Origin: Desulfobulbaceae bacterium
GTDB taxonomy: Bacteria > Desulfobacterota > Desulfobulbia > Desulfobulbales > Desulfocapsaceae
Assembly (NCBI GenBank): GCA_024640625.1
Contig: JAHEER010000007.1
Span: forward strand, 1 to 64,000
DNA length: 64,000 bases
Direction: 5' to 3'
Below the pieces are notes generated by a model. It saw nothing but the letters and a program-made list of their open reading frames with translations. It did no database searches and had not been told where the DNA came from. Positions 43,020-51,441 of the stretch are shown here, in pieces (the stretch's first letter is position 1; every line of letters starts with the position of its first letter). The position numbers and the translations under genes were made by a program.

Positions 43020-44561
43020 TCAGGCCTCCTTCATCCATCTCTTGATTATATGGGCAGCTGCTACGGGATTACTCGCTATCTCGTTTTTCAATTCCACAGC
43101 AGCATCTTTCTGCTCATACGCTGGCCCTGAATCATCTGCTGTTTTCTCCTCTGTATCCACTGGGGCATGGTTGAATTGGTTCCTTTCTGTTCGTAAAAAA
43201 TCGAACAATGGTTTGAGCAGCAAAAAGTAAAAGAGCACGAATATAACTGCTATGAGACTGATTCTGCCAACAGGGATAAGGCTCAAAATCTCATACAACG
43301 GTGATACCTCGTCCAGGTCGAATTCATCAGGCGCCAAGTCGGCAGACATACGGCTCAGATGAACGAGATCTCCTCTCTCAGGCTTGAGGGACAGCCCTGC
43401 GGTCACTAGGGATCTTAAGGCTTCGAGTTCTTCATTACCTCGCGGTTGAAACGACACACTCCCATCTTTTCCTATCAATTTCTTATCTGTAACCAATATG
43501 GTGACAGATAGCTGTTCGACCTGGCCAATGGGCTGGATCGTTGTGCTGGTGGTCTTGCTGATCTCATAGTCGACCTTGGAAGAGGTGGTGAGCGCTGAAC
43601 GATTGCGCACTGCCGAGCTGCGGTCGGTGAGATTATCGGCGTCACTGCCCGATGCAAGATTGTCAACCGGGGTCCGTTGCTGATGTTCGCTTCTGACTAC
43701 CGGCTCTTCAGGATCATATCGTTCTGAGGTAGTTTCGTTCCTGGCGAAATCAATTTCTGCAGCGACTCTGACCAGTGCCTGGCCTCTGCCGAGCATGGCA
43801 TCGACAAGGTCCTGCGCCTTGGTCTCGAGGCTGCGCTCAACAGATGCCCGATAGGATAAAGTTGAGTCCGGAAAAAGATCGGCAGCCTGCAGAGCCGCCT
43901 CGCTTGAAAGCAAGCTTCCGGAACTGTCAAAAATCCTTATATTCTCTGGCTGCAAGCCTGAAACCGAAGCTGATAGCAGATGCATTAACCCCTGGAGTTG
44001 AGTGGAGGTAAGGATGCGTCCGGGAGTAAGAGAAAGAACTACCGTCGCAGCGGGCTTTGCGTCGGCAGAGCTGGCGCCGGAAGGAAAACTCAGGTGGACT
44101 CTGGCCGATCGAACATGATCAAGGGCCGATATTGTTTTCGATAGTTCCTGCTGTAAGGCGATGAGAGGTGACCGTCCGGTTGCCGAATCGAAGAGCCTCA
44201 AGGACCGGGTCTCGATAAGGTCGTTGTTCTGAAGGTTTGCGGGCAATAGAGTTCCAGCCATTTCCAACCTGGTCCGGTGGATACGGTCGGCGGCAACATA
44301 AATAGCGCGCTGCTCCTGGTCATATTTAAAATCGATATCTCTTAGGGCAAGCCAATCGCTGAGAGCGATATAATCTTCGGGATCGAGATTGGTGTAGAGA
44401 AGTCGATAGTCGGCTTCCCTGATGGTGTGCAGGGCGAATATTAAAAGTAGAGTTGCACCTAATAAGATCCCGCAGAACAATACTTTTTTCTTTAGCGACC
44501 ACTGCATGAAAAGGTCTTTGTATTGCAGGATAGTGGACGGTTGTCGTGGAGCGGCAGCCAT
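43020..44561 (-). CDS. fliF: Flagellar MS-ring protein FliF
   Basis: FliF builds the MS ring in the inner membrane. The 513-residue protein has an N-terminal helix (KVLFCGILLGATLLLIFAL), the ring-building motifs (YRLLYTNLDPEDYIALSDWL, ISALDHVRSARVHLSFP, ATVVLSLTPGRILTSTQLQGLMHLLSASVSGL), a disordered middle, a second helix (LIPVGRISLIAVIFVLFYFLLLKPL) and a C-terminal FliG-binding peptide ending NPVAAAHIIKRWMKEA. fliE, usually just upstream, is absent; a TPR gene is there instead. Confidence 0.95.
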   Translation of the reverse strand: MAAAPRQPSTILQYKDLFMQWSLKKKVLFCGILLGATLLLIFALHTIREADYRLLYTNLDPEDYIALSDWLALRDIDFKYDQEQRAIYVAADRIHRTRLEMAGTLLPANLQNNDLIETRSLRLFDSATGRSPLIALQQELSKTISALDHVRSARVHLSFPSGASSADAKPAATVVLSLTPGRILTSTQLQGLMHLLSASVSGLQPENIRIFDSSGSLLSSEAALQAADLFPDSTLSYRASVERSLETKAQDLVDAMLGRGQALVRVAAEIDFARNETTSERYDPEEPVVRSEHQQRTPVDNLASGSDADNLTDRSSAVRNRSALTTSSKVDYEISKTTSTTIQPIGQVEQLSVTILVTDKKLIGKDGSVSFQPRGNEELEALRSLVTAGLSLKPERGDLVHLSRMSADLAPDEFDLDEVSPLYEILSLIPVGRISLIAVIFVLFYFLLLKPLFDFLRTERNQFNHAPVDTEEKTADDSGPAYEQKDAAVELKNEIASNPVAAAHIIKRWMKEA

Positions 44562-44633
44562 GTGGTTTCTGTATCCGTTTTATTGCAAAAGCGCTGGGCA
44601 ATAGCTAATTTGCCTGGTCATATTCAGCACCTT

Positions 44634-47042
44634 TCAGAGATTAGAGAACAATACTTTTAAGCGCTCATCCAGGTCTGCAAGTCTTTGCCATTGATCGGTT
44701 TCGGCGTTGCTGGCGGCGATGGCATCGGGCGGCTGTTCCGGTAAAATTGTACCTTGTCCGTACGGCAATTGTGCGAGCCGATAGCGGGCGGATTGACGGT
44801 ATCGGTCCGTTGCGGCCAGTAGTTCGAAAATCTCACTGCCTAAAGTGAAATCACCCATTTCAAAAAGACTTTCAGCCAGCATAAAAAGTTGATCATCGGA
44901 AAGCTCCCCAGCTTGCGCGCGGTAAGCCGGGAGAAGCAAGTCCGCGGTTCGTGCAAAATTGTTTTTGTGAAAGTAAAGGGAGGCGGCAAGAAGAATGAAA
45001 TCGTTGCGCTGCGGAACAGGTTCCGGCAGCAGGCTAAGTGCCTCATCTATATGGCCGACCGCATATTTACAGTCAAGCCGATAAAAAAGAATATCAAGTT
45101 GATGGGTTTCTCCAGGATAGCGGTAAGAGTATTCAGTCGCCAGATCCTCCACCTGTCGATAGTCACCGAGCGCATGGGCGGCCCTCAGCGCTGCAAAGTG
45201 GGCGACTTCCTCAACCAGTGCGTTGGGCTTGTGTTTTAGATAAAGATAGAGTTGCAGCGCCTCAGGGTAGATGGCCAATCTCTCGAAGGCCTGGCCGATG
45301 AGCAATAAAATACTATCGTCCAGCCAGCCATTTTCAAACAGGGTTCGATTCTGCTGGGCCAAAGCGATGGCCTTGATATCCTGTCCGGTATCCAGGAGAC
45401 GTTCAATTTCGCCCGGTAGAAGCTGGATCAGCAGGGCAAGTACCTGATCATTGAGGATGCCGCTCTGAAATTCTCTCAACATCTGCTGCAGCAGATAGAT
45501 ACTGGTAGCCCGTTCGCCTTCCAGGTAGTGGATAATTGCTTCTTTAAAAGAGGCTTCCTGAGCGATGTCCCTGGCGTTGGCCTGGTCGGCGATACCGCGA
45601 TACCACTCAGTCACTCTTTGCCCACAATTGGCCTGCTCAAGCAAACAATTGTCAGCTAATTTCAGCTCAGCCCTGAGCGCTGCCCCTGTGCCTGGGTAGC
45701 GCTCGATTATTTTGGTGAATCTGGACTGCGTCACCGGATAGTCCAATGCCTCTTCGGCAGCGGCTTCAGACTGAGCAGCGAGGTAGCTGGCCAGGGCGAT
45801 CTGCTCGTTATCATTGAAAAGAGAAGCAAGCTCCTGATAGCAGAGCTGACTTTCTTCATCTGCCTGCCGGTCCTTGAGTAGCGTGCAATAGCCGTTGAGG
45901 CTGTAGGGCTGATCGGACATTGGCCCCGTTTCGTAGTTTTCGTCATAGATTGTGAAAGCTTCCAGCAAACGCCCTGTGGCAAATGCAAGATCAGCCCGGC
46001 GCAGTTCAACTATGGCTTGCATGGGGGACGGAATATCCGGGATTTCGAGAAGTTGTTTCATCTGTTGATACTGGCCCGTGGCCAGCGAGGTTTCAGCAAG
46101 AGCCAAGCGGACGTAGGGATAGAGAGGATGAAGGCTGGGTAGACGCTCGAGCAGTCTCTGCAAAGAGGCTTGGGCCACATGGAATTCAAGATCTTGGGCA
46201 TCAAGCAAGGCAGCTGCATAAAGCGCGAGGTCTCCGGCGATATCATCGGGGTAGGTGTCGGCGAGGACGTTAAACTGACTCCTGGCCGCTTCGACACTCC
46301 CCAGCCTGAATAAAACATCAGCGTGGACAATGGCGTAATACTTGCGTTCCTCTGAGCTGGTAACGGCTTTGAGCAGCTGCTGAATGTGCCGCAGCGACTC
46401 GAATCGGTCCATGCGGTTCATTTCTTCCATGACAGGAAGACTCTCAGGGGTGCCGGGCAGATCACTCGGGACCACCAGCGAGATCAGGGGAAAGGGAGGG
46501 AAAAACGGTTGGGGAGCGGGGTCCAGCTGAGGCGCACTGGCGAAATTTTCAATGAACGACCGCCAATCGTTTCTATAGGGTGAAAAAGTGAGCGGATTTA
46601 TCGTGGTTTCACGCTCTGGAGATACTGGAGACAGCAGTCCGAGACTCGAACTCAGTTGCCGATATGCTCCAGTAAACCGATTTCCAGGGATCAGATCGAT
46701 GATCAGCGTGGTGTTGCCCTCAGTGCTTATGATCAGGTTCTGGGGAAGGTAGCGAAAAAAGAAACTCAAAATGGTGTTTTCCTGTTCCTGAAAGACAAGT
46801 GACTTGACTATGGCAGCATCAGGGTCGGGTTGAGGGAGAATATCTGCGACACTGGTGTTGAAGAGGGTAAGATCGAGACGTCGTTTTGAGATCCGTTGCC
46901 GGTAAGATGGAAGTTCGTCAAAATAGGCATAGATCTGGGTCGAGGCGGCGGATTTGACCGAGGATATCCTGCTGAGCTGCGCAGCAGCCCCCTCGCTCAC
47001 GGAAACAAGGACCAGCAGGAATGTCAAAATATGCAGTTTCAT
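44634..47042 (-). CDS. Secreted AMIN-like/TPR protein heading the flagellar run
   Basis: An 802-residue protein. Residues 1-21 are a signal peptide (KLHILTFLLVLVSVSEGAAA). Residues ~22-125 look like an AMIN-type beta domain (STQIYAYFDELPSYRQRISKRRLDL, NTTLIIDLIPGN). After a Pro-rich linker, residues ~215-780 are helical repeats of TPR type (ADVLFRLGSVEAARSQFNVLADTYP, GQAFERLAIYPEALQLYLYLK, LAESLFEMGDFTLGSEIFELL). It is probably periplasmic. The gene precedes fliF in the same direction and carries a sigma54-type promoter. Function is unknown; by analogy with PflA/PflB of Campylobacter, a motor scaffold is possible. Confidence 0.78.
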   Translation of the reverse strand: MKLHILTFLLVLVSVSEGAAAQLSRISSVKSAASTQIYAYFDELPSYRQRISKRRLDLTLFNTSVADILPQPDPDAAIVKSLVFQEQENTILSFFFRYLPQNLIISTEGNTTLIIDLIPGNRFTGAYRQLSSSLGLLSPVSPERETTINPLTFSPYRNDWRSFIENFASAPQLDPAPQPFFPPFPLISLVVPSDLPGTPESLPVMEEMNRMDRFESLRHIQQLLKAVTSSEERKYYAIVHADVLFRLGSVEAARSQFNVLADTYPDDIAGDLALYAAALLDAQDLEFHVAQASLQRLLERLPSLHPLYPYVRLALAETSLATGQYQQMKQLLEIPDIPSPMQAIVELRRADLAFATGRLLEAFTIYDENYETGPMSDQPYSLNGYCTLLKDRQADEESQLCYQELASLFNDNEQIALASYLAAQSEAAAEEALDYPVTQSRFTKIIERYPGTGAALRAELKLADNCLLEQANCGQRVTEWYRGIADQANARDIAQEASFKEAIIHYLEGERATSIYLLQQMLREFQSGILNDQVLALLIQLLPGEIERLLDTGQDIKAIALAQQNRTLFENGWLDDSILLLIGQAFERLAIYPEALQLYLYLKHKPNALVEEVAHFAALRAAHALGDYRQVEDLATEYSYRYPGETHQLDILFYRLDCKYAVGHIDEALSLLPEPVPQRNDFILLAASLYFHKNNFARTADLLLPAYRAQAGELSDDQLFMLAESLFEMGDFTLGSEIFELLAATDRYRQSARYRLAQLPYGQGTILPEQPPDAIAASNAETDQWQRLADLDERLKVLFSNL

Positions 47043-47351
47043 AGAGGGTAATTTATCAATATTTCAACAGATATTGCAATTAACGTTCCAATAGTATTTT
47101 AAAAATTAGCATTTAATACCGTATAGTTATAGAACTAAGCCTCAATATCAACGAGGCCTGATGTCAAAATGGTGACGCGGAGCGCTGCACCAGACGGTGC
47201 ACTGGCTACAATATTGTAATGCAGCGCTGTCGCTTCCAGGCTTCAGTGATTGACCATTATTTTTACCAGTGCTATAGATGGTTATCAACTCCGAGGATCC
47301 GATATATTGGTATTTTATCAAGAGCTGGGCAAATGAGCGCGGATTAGGAAG
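47043..47351. other. 309-base divergent intergenic region
   Basis: AT-rich next to the AMIN-TPR gene, whose sigma54-type promoter lies at 47076-47090. The other half holds short inverted repeats such as GGTGC/GCACC-like and AGCGCTGC copies near 47181-47228, and TGGCTACAATATTGT (47203-47217) on the plus strand, which resembles a sigma54 site except for GT instead of GC at -12. No gene is seen. Confidence 0.5.
47076..47090 (-). promoter_or_regulatory. Sigma54-type promoter of the AMIN-TPR flagellar gene
   Basis: Read on the minus strand, TGGAAC-GTTAA-TTGC matches the -24/-12 consensus (TGGCAC-N5-TTGC) with one change and keeps both invariant GG and GC. Start of transcription would be near 47064, about 20 bases before the ATG. 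A FleQ-like sigma54 activator is encoded 2 kb away. Confidence 0.7.
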
Positions 47352-49097
47352 ATGCAAAGTACAATAGAACGGCTCAGCGATGAGGCGCTCCACCACGTTC
47401 AGAGTGAGCTTTATAGCCTGATCGGAGGGGAACTGGAACTCACCATGCACTCAGCGTCCCTGATAAAAAAACAGGGATACCTGGAGAATCAGAATGGCAG
47501 AAACAGTATCATCTGCTTAAGCATGAGGGGCAGTTATGAAGGAGAGGGATGTCTCACCGTCTCCGAAAACTGCGCTGTGCGGCTCGCCGGTAAAATGCTC
47601 ATGCTGCCATCTTCGGAGCTCAACGATATTATTTCTGGGGCCAGGTATGGAGATGAAGAAGAACTTCGCTACGCTTTTGACGATATAGCCAAACGTACGA
47701 TTCTCGCCTTTTTGGATCTCTTTCAGCGTTCCTCCACCTTTATCTCAACCATTACTTGTCATGCCCAGAAGATTGCTGACGATAGAAAGGAGATGGCAGA
47801 AATTCTTGGCCATTTGCCGGCCGAACAAACCTATTACCAGGTAAGCGGCACTCTTACTCTGGCTGGTGTCCCGGATAACTTTTTTTCATTGCTGCTGCCG
47901 GCGTTCGTTCTTGTCTGCAGTGAACCTTTCAAGCAACATACCGGTCAGCGGAAGGAACAGAACTCCTCTTTGGATAGGGCGCCGCAAAATAGCGCACAAG
48001 CAACTCTTTTTGCTGAATATCTGGGTGAAGGTTTTGACGGCGGCGAAGCGGTATCGAAAGAAACGGCTTATCTGCTTATTGCAGAACTGCTTCCGGTTCT
48101 GCAGCGGGAATTGACAGACTTGCTCGGCCCCACTGTGCAGATTGGCTGCAAGGGGAGCGCTACTGCTCCACTGGCTGGGCTGCTCAGCCAGGCCGGCGCC
48201 ACCTCTCACCTGCCCACCCTTATTTCACTTTCCGGAGCCGCTCGAAACCGCGGCTGGCTGATCGCCGAAACCGCTGATGCCATGAGGCTCGGGATGCTGC
48301 TGATCGAAGGTGCTCCTGGTGTCTTTATCCCCACGGCCCTTGCCGGTCCGTTCAGTGCCGACTGTCAGGACGGCTACAATGAGATATGTGCAATTTTCGT
48401 TGAGGTGCTCAACATTGTCTTGCAGGATCTCTCGGAAGGTGAGCTCATGGCAGAAAAGCATCTCGACGATGGGAATGAAATGGGGTACCCGGAAAATGAT
48501 ATTCAAGAGATTGATGATGACCCGAGCTGGTGGCTTTGCTCCTTCGAGGTTGCCGCCGACAAAGTTAGCTGCGGCACCATGCATCTCATGTTGCCATTGA
48601 CTGTGGTTGACGATCTTCGGGTGGACGAGACCGGCATCGAGGTGGCAGATGGGAGCACTGAGAGCCCGGAACCTGCCGTCATGGAAAAAATCAGCAGCCG
48701 GCCCGGGAGGTCGGGCCTCGATGTGCCGGTTGAGGCGGCGACGAAGATACTGCTCCTTGAAGCTGCCGCGACCTATATACCAGGAATCCTGACTGCGTTT
48801 GAAAGTGCAGGTATCGAGGTGGAGCGCATATCACCTGTTGAGGAGTTATCCAGAAGCGACTTGGCTTCCTATTTCGCCGTTCTCCTGGTGGTCGACAAAC
48901 TCGATGAAATCAGTCTTGGAATGGTGATCAAGCTGAAATCGTACTCTTCTATTCCGCTGCTGGTCGCGGCCACGCAATGGACCCAGACGGACGTGATGAA
49001 AGCGCTGCGGTATGGCGTTGATGATATAGTGATGCTTCCCGCGGAGAGCGAAGAACTTGTGCAGAAGTTCGGCGGGCTGGAGCCGCTTGCGGTCTGA
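47352..49097 (+). CDS. Tandem CheX/CheC-like protein with pseudo-receiver domain
   Basis: A 581-residue soluble protein I cannot assign to a named family. Two segments share a CheX/CheC-like pattern: residues ~55-130 (GSYEGEGCLTVSENCAVRLAGKML ... DDIAKRTILAFLDLF) and ~290-365 (GAARNRGWLIAETADAMRLGMLL ... NEICAIFVEVLNIVL). The E-x-x-N phosphatase residues of CheX/CheC are not seen in either. Residues ~463-575 look like a receiver fold (ILLLEAAATYIPGILTAFE, FAVLLVVDKLDE, YGVDDIVMLPAESEEL) lacking the acidic pair. It lies between the flagellar run and the FleQ-like gene, so a motility role is likely. ATG 47352 follows TTAGGAAG. Confidence 0.72.
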   Translation: MQSTIERLSDEALHHVQSELYSLIGGELELTMHSASLIKKQGYLENQNGRNSIICLSMRGSYEGEGCLTVSENCAVRLAGKMLMLPSSELNDIISGARYGDEEELRYAFDDIAKRTILAFLDLFQRSSTFISTITCHAQKIADDRKEMAEILGHLPAEQTYYQVSGTLTLAGVPDNFFSLLLPAFVLVCSEPFKQHTGQRKEQNSSLDRAPQNSAQATLFAEYLGEGFDGGEAVSKETAYLLIAELLPVLQRELTDLLGPTVQIGCKGSATAPLAGLLSQAGATSHLPTLISLSGAARNRGWLIAETADAMRLGMLLIEGAPGVFIPTALAGPFSADCQDGYNEICAIFVEVLNIVLQDLSEGELMAEKHLDDGNEMGYPENDIQEIDDDPSWWLCSFEVAADKVSCGTMHLMLPLTVVDDLRVDETGIEVADGSTESPEPAVMEKISSRPGRSGLDVPVEAATKILLLEAAATYIPGILTAFESAGIEVERISPVEELSRSDLASYFAVLLVVDKLDEISLGMVIKLKSYSSIPLLVAATQWTQTDVMKALRYGVDDIVMLPAESEELVQKFGGLEPLAV

Positions 49098-49115
49098 GGC
49101 CTCACTCCGAGAATT

Positions 49116-50606
49116 TTACTCCTCCCACCTACCGTCGATTTCTTTTTTCTTGATTTTTTCCAGCAACGTTGTGCGCTTGAGGCACAGCATCCGGGAGGCT
49201 TCCTTTTTGTTGCCAGCGGTGAATTTAAGTGCCTTGATGATGAGATCTGTTTCGAATTCGTTGATGAGTTCGTTGAAATTTATCGGTCCGTTCTGGAAAT
49301 CAACAGAGGGAGTGGGGGGAGCTGAAAGCGCGAAAAGGGCTGCGCGCTCAGCGCTTATGTCATTTTCCGAACGGCAGGCCGGAAGAATCTGGCTGGTCAC
49401 CTGTTCCTGCTTTAATTCTAAATGAGCGGTGATTTTTGATGGCAGGTGATGGGGGTAAATTCTTTTGCCGCTGTAGAGTATAGACATATGCTGGACGAGG
49501 TTCTCGAGTTCTCTGACATTGCCTCGCCACTGGTGATTGACCAGGATATCCAGAGCTTCGGGCATAAATACGATTTTTTCCCTTCCTCTGGCGGTGGAAT
49601 AGCGTTCGATAAATGTTTCGAGCAGAAGAGGAATGTCCTCAGCCCTGGTCCTCAGGGGCGGCACCTCCAGAGGAATAACGCTAAGACGATAATAGAGATC
49701 CTCTCGGAAGCGACCTTCCTTCACCAATTCCTCGAGGTCGCAATGAGTGGCGGCGACAATCCTGGTGTTTACGGGGGTCGCTTTCAGCGAACCAACAGGC
49801 TCGAACTCACGCTCCTGGATGACGCGCAGCAGCTTGGCCTGAAGGTTCGGTTTCATATCGCCAATCTCATCGAGAAACAGGGTTCCGTTATCAGCATATT
49901 GGATTCTTCCGGTTTTGTTCTGACCGGCCCCGGTAAAAGAGCCTTTCAAATGTCCAAAGAGCTCGCTTTCAAGCAGTTCATCCGGTATGGCGGCGCAATT
50001 GACGGGCACGAAATTATGCTTGCGCCTGCTGCTCTTTTGGTGAATTGCTTTGGCCACCAGTTCTTTTCCGGTTCCGGACTCCCCCCTGATCAACACGGTT
50101 GAATAGTCATCTTCCGCCACCCGTTTTATAATCTCGAACAGCTCAATCATTGCCGGGCTGTCCCCTATGAAACCTGAGACTGAAACGGATTTGGTTTTCT
50201 GATTCCGGCTGGCTGCCGTATCTTTGCAGCGGAAAAAAGTGAGACAATGGTTGACGCAGAAGGCTACCTCGGCAGGTTGAATGGGAAAAGTAAGATGGAA
50301 GAATGGGTTGTTGGTTCGGTGGATGTGCTGATGAGCGACTGACTGATTGTCTACCAGAAGAACAATGGCAAGATTTTTGAATTCCGTGCAGATCTCCCTT
50401 AGCAGGTGGCTGATGGGGAATCCTGATTGAATTTTGCTGTCCAAAAAGAGTATAGAATAAGGTTTGCGGCGCAGCTCGGACAGCACGGCATCACCGTTCA
50501 CCCGGTCCTGGACCACACCCGAAAACCGGTTGGCGATAGGCTCGACCAGCGAGTCAGGATTGGTTTGCTCGGCTAAAGCATGCAGTATGTGTAGTGGCCG
50601 GCTCAT
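49116..50606 (-). CDS. FleQ-like sigma54-dependent activator
   Basis: A 496-residue bacterial enhancer-binding protein. The N-terminal ~125 residues resemble a receiver-like fold without clear phosphorylation residues, as in FleQ. The AAA+ core is complete: Walker A LIRGESGTGKELVAKAI, the sigma54-contacting loop as GSFTGA (usually GAFTGA), Walker B GTLFLDEIGDM, and RFREDLYYRLSVIPLEVPPLR with the arginine fingers; NHQWRGNVRELENL follows. The C-terminus (LKFTAGNKKEASRMLCLKRTTLLEKIKK) is a Fis-type helix-turn-helix. It very probably controls the nearby sigma54 promoter. The C-terminal end is convergent with the pseudo-receiver gene. Confidence 0.9.
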   Translation of the reverse strand: MSRPLHILHALAEQTNPDSLVEPIANRFSGVVQDRVNGDAVLSELRRKPYSILFLDSKIQSGFPISHLLREICTEFKNLAIVLLVDNQSVAHQHIHRTNNPFFHLTFPIQPAEVAFCVNHCLTFFRCKDTAASRNQKTKSVSVSGFIGDSPAMIELFEIIKRVAEDDYSTVLIRGESGTGKELVAKAIHQKSSRRKHNFVPVNCAAIPDELLESELFGHLKGSFTGAGQNKTGRIQYADNGTLFLDEIGDMKPNLQAKLLRVIQEREFEPVGSLKATPVNTRIVAATHCDLEELVKEGRFREDLYYRLSVIPLEVPPLRTRAEDIPLLLETFIERYSTARGREKIVFMPEALDILVNHQWRGNVRELENLVQHMSILYSGKRIYPHHLPSKITAHLELKQEQVTSQILPACRSENDISAERAALFALSAPPTPSVDFQNGPINFNELINEFETDLIIKALKFTAGNKKEASRMLCLKRTTLLEKIKKKEIDGRWEE

Positions 50607-50808
50607 CGAATCAGGTTATGGACAGAATTGATAGTAATCGTGCCGGAGGATCTAATGTCAAAAAACGGACACGAAAACTTACGCCACAAACTATATCATA
50701 GTGGTTGATGTACAAACAAGTAAATAACGGCAATTGTATATAAAACTCAGGAAATTTTACGCAGCAAGGCAAAGAGGGGCAAAGAAAATTTTCGCATTTA
50801 TCAAAAAT

Positions 50809-51351
50809 ATGACACTTCTTTTCCCGGTCATGAAAGGTGAGAAGTCAGCACCTACTCTCATTAAACTGGCATTATTAGGGCTGCTGGTCTGCAGTATAAT
50901 CTTTTATTTCTCAGCGTGCTTCAGTGCCCCACAGCAGGAAACTGTTGCTGCTGCAGTCGACTATATCATTGACGGAGATTCTCTGGTTATCCGACGAGAC
51001 ACCAGGACGATGGAGGTCAGGTTGTGGGGGATCGATGCCCCCGAATATGATCAGCCTGACAGCGATTCTGCCAAGGCCGCTCTGATGAAGCTGGCCCTTG
51101 GGCGCCGGGCGAAGGTCGAGATAAAATATCGGGACCGTTATGGCCGCTATGTGGCATTGCTTTATATCGATGGCCTGAACATCAATGAGACAATGATACG
51201 ATCTGGGCACAGCTGGGTCTACGAGCGATATTGTGATGAGCCATTGTGTGAGAGCTGGAAAAGATTAGAGGATGAGGCCAGGAAAGACAAACGTGGTCTC
51301 TGGGCCGGGAGCAACCCTGTAGCTCCATGGCGCTGGAAAGCCAGACGCTGA
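50809..51351 (+). CDS. Thermonuclease-family (SNase-like) protein
   Basis: A ~180-residue staphylococcal-nuclease-type protein. After an N-terminal hydrophobic segment (LIKLALLGLLVCSIIFYFSAC, perhaps a lipoprotein signal ending at the Cys), the OB-fold nuclease domain shows YIIDGDSLVIR, VRLWGIDAPEYDQP with the catalytic Arg and Glu, and YRDRYGRYVALLYIDGLNINETMIRSG with the second catalytic Arg. All key residues are present, so it is probably an exported nuclease. The start is uncertain: ATG 50809, ATG 50830 or TTG 50734; none has a good ribosome site. Confidence 0.82.
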   Translation: MTLLFPVMKGEKSAPTLIKLALLGLLVCSIIFYFSACFSAPQQETVAAAVDYIIDGDSLVIRRDTRTMEVRLWGIDAPEYDQPDSDSAKAALMKLALGRRAKVEIKYRDRYGRYVALLYIDGLNINETMIRSGHSWVYERYCDEPLCESWKRLEDEARKDKRGLWAGSNPVAPWRWKARR

Positions 51352-51441
51352 ACAACCATCTTTAAACAAAATTGCAGATCTGTTAAAACGGATCCACTAT
51401 TACATGATCTTATCAACAATTCCAGACCCTGGAGAGAGCAT

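Noticed and set aside
47203-47217. TGGCTACAATATTGT as a second sigma54 promoter for the 47352 gene
   Set aside because: The -12 GC is GT and the site is 135 bases from the start codon; too weak to call.
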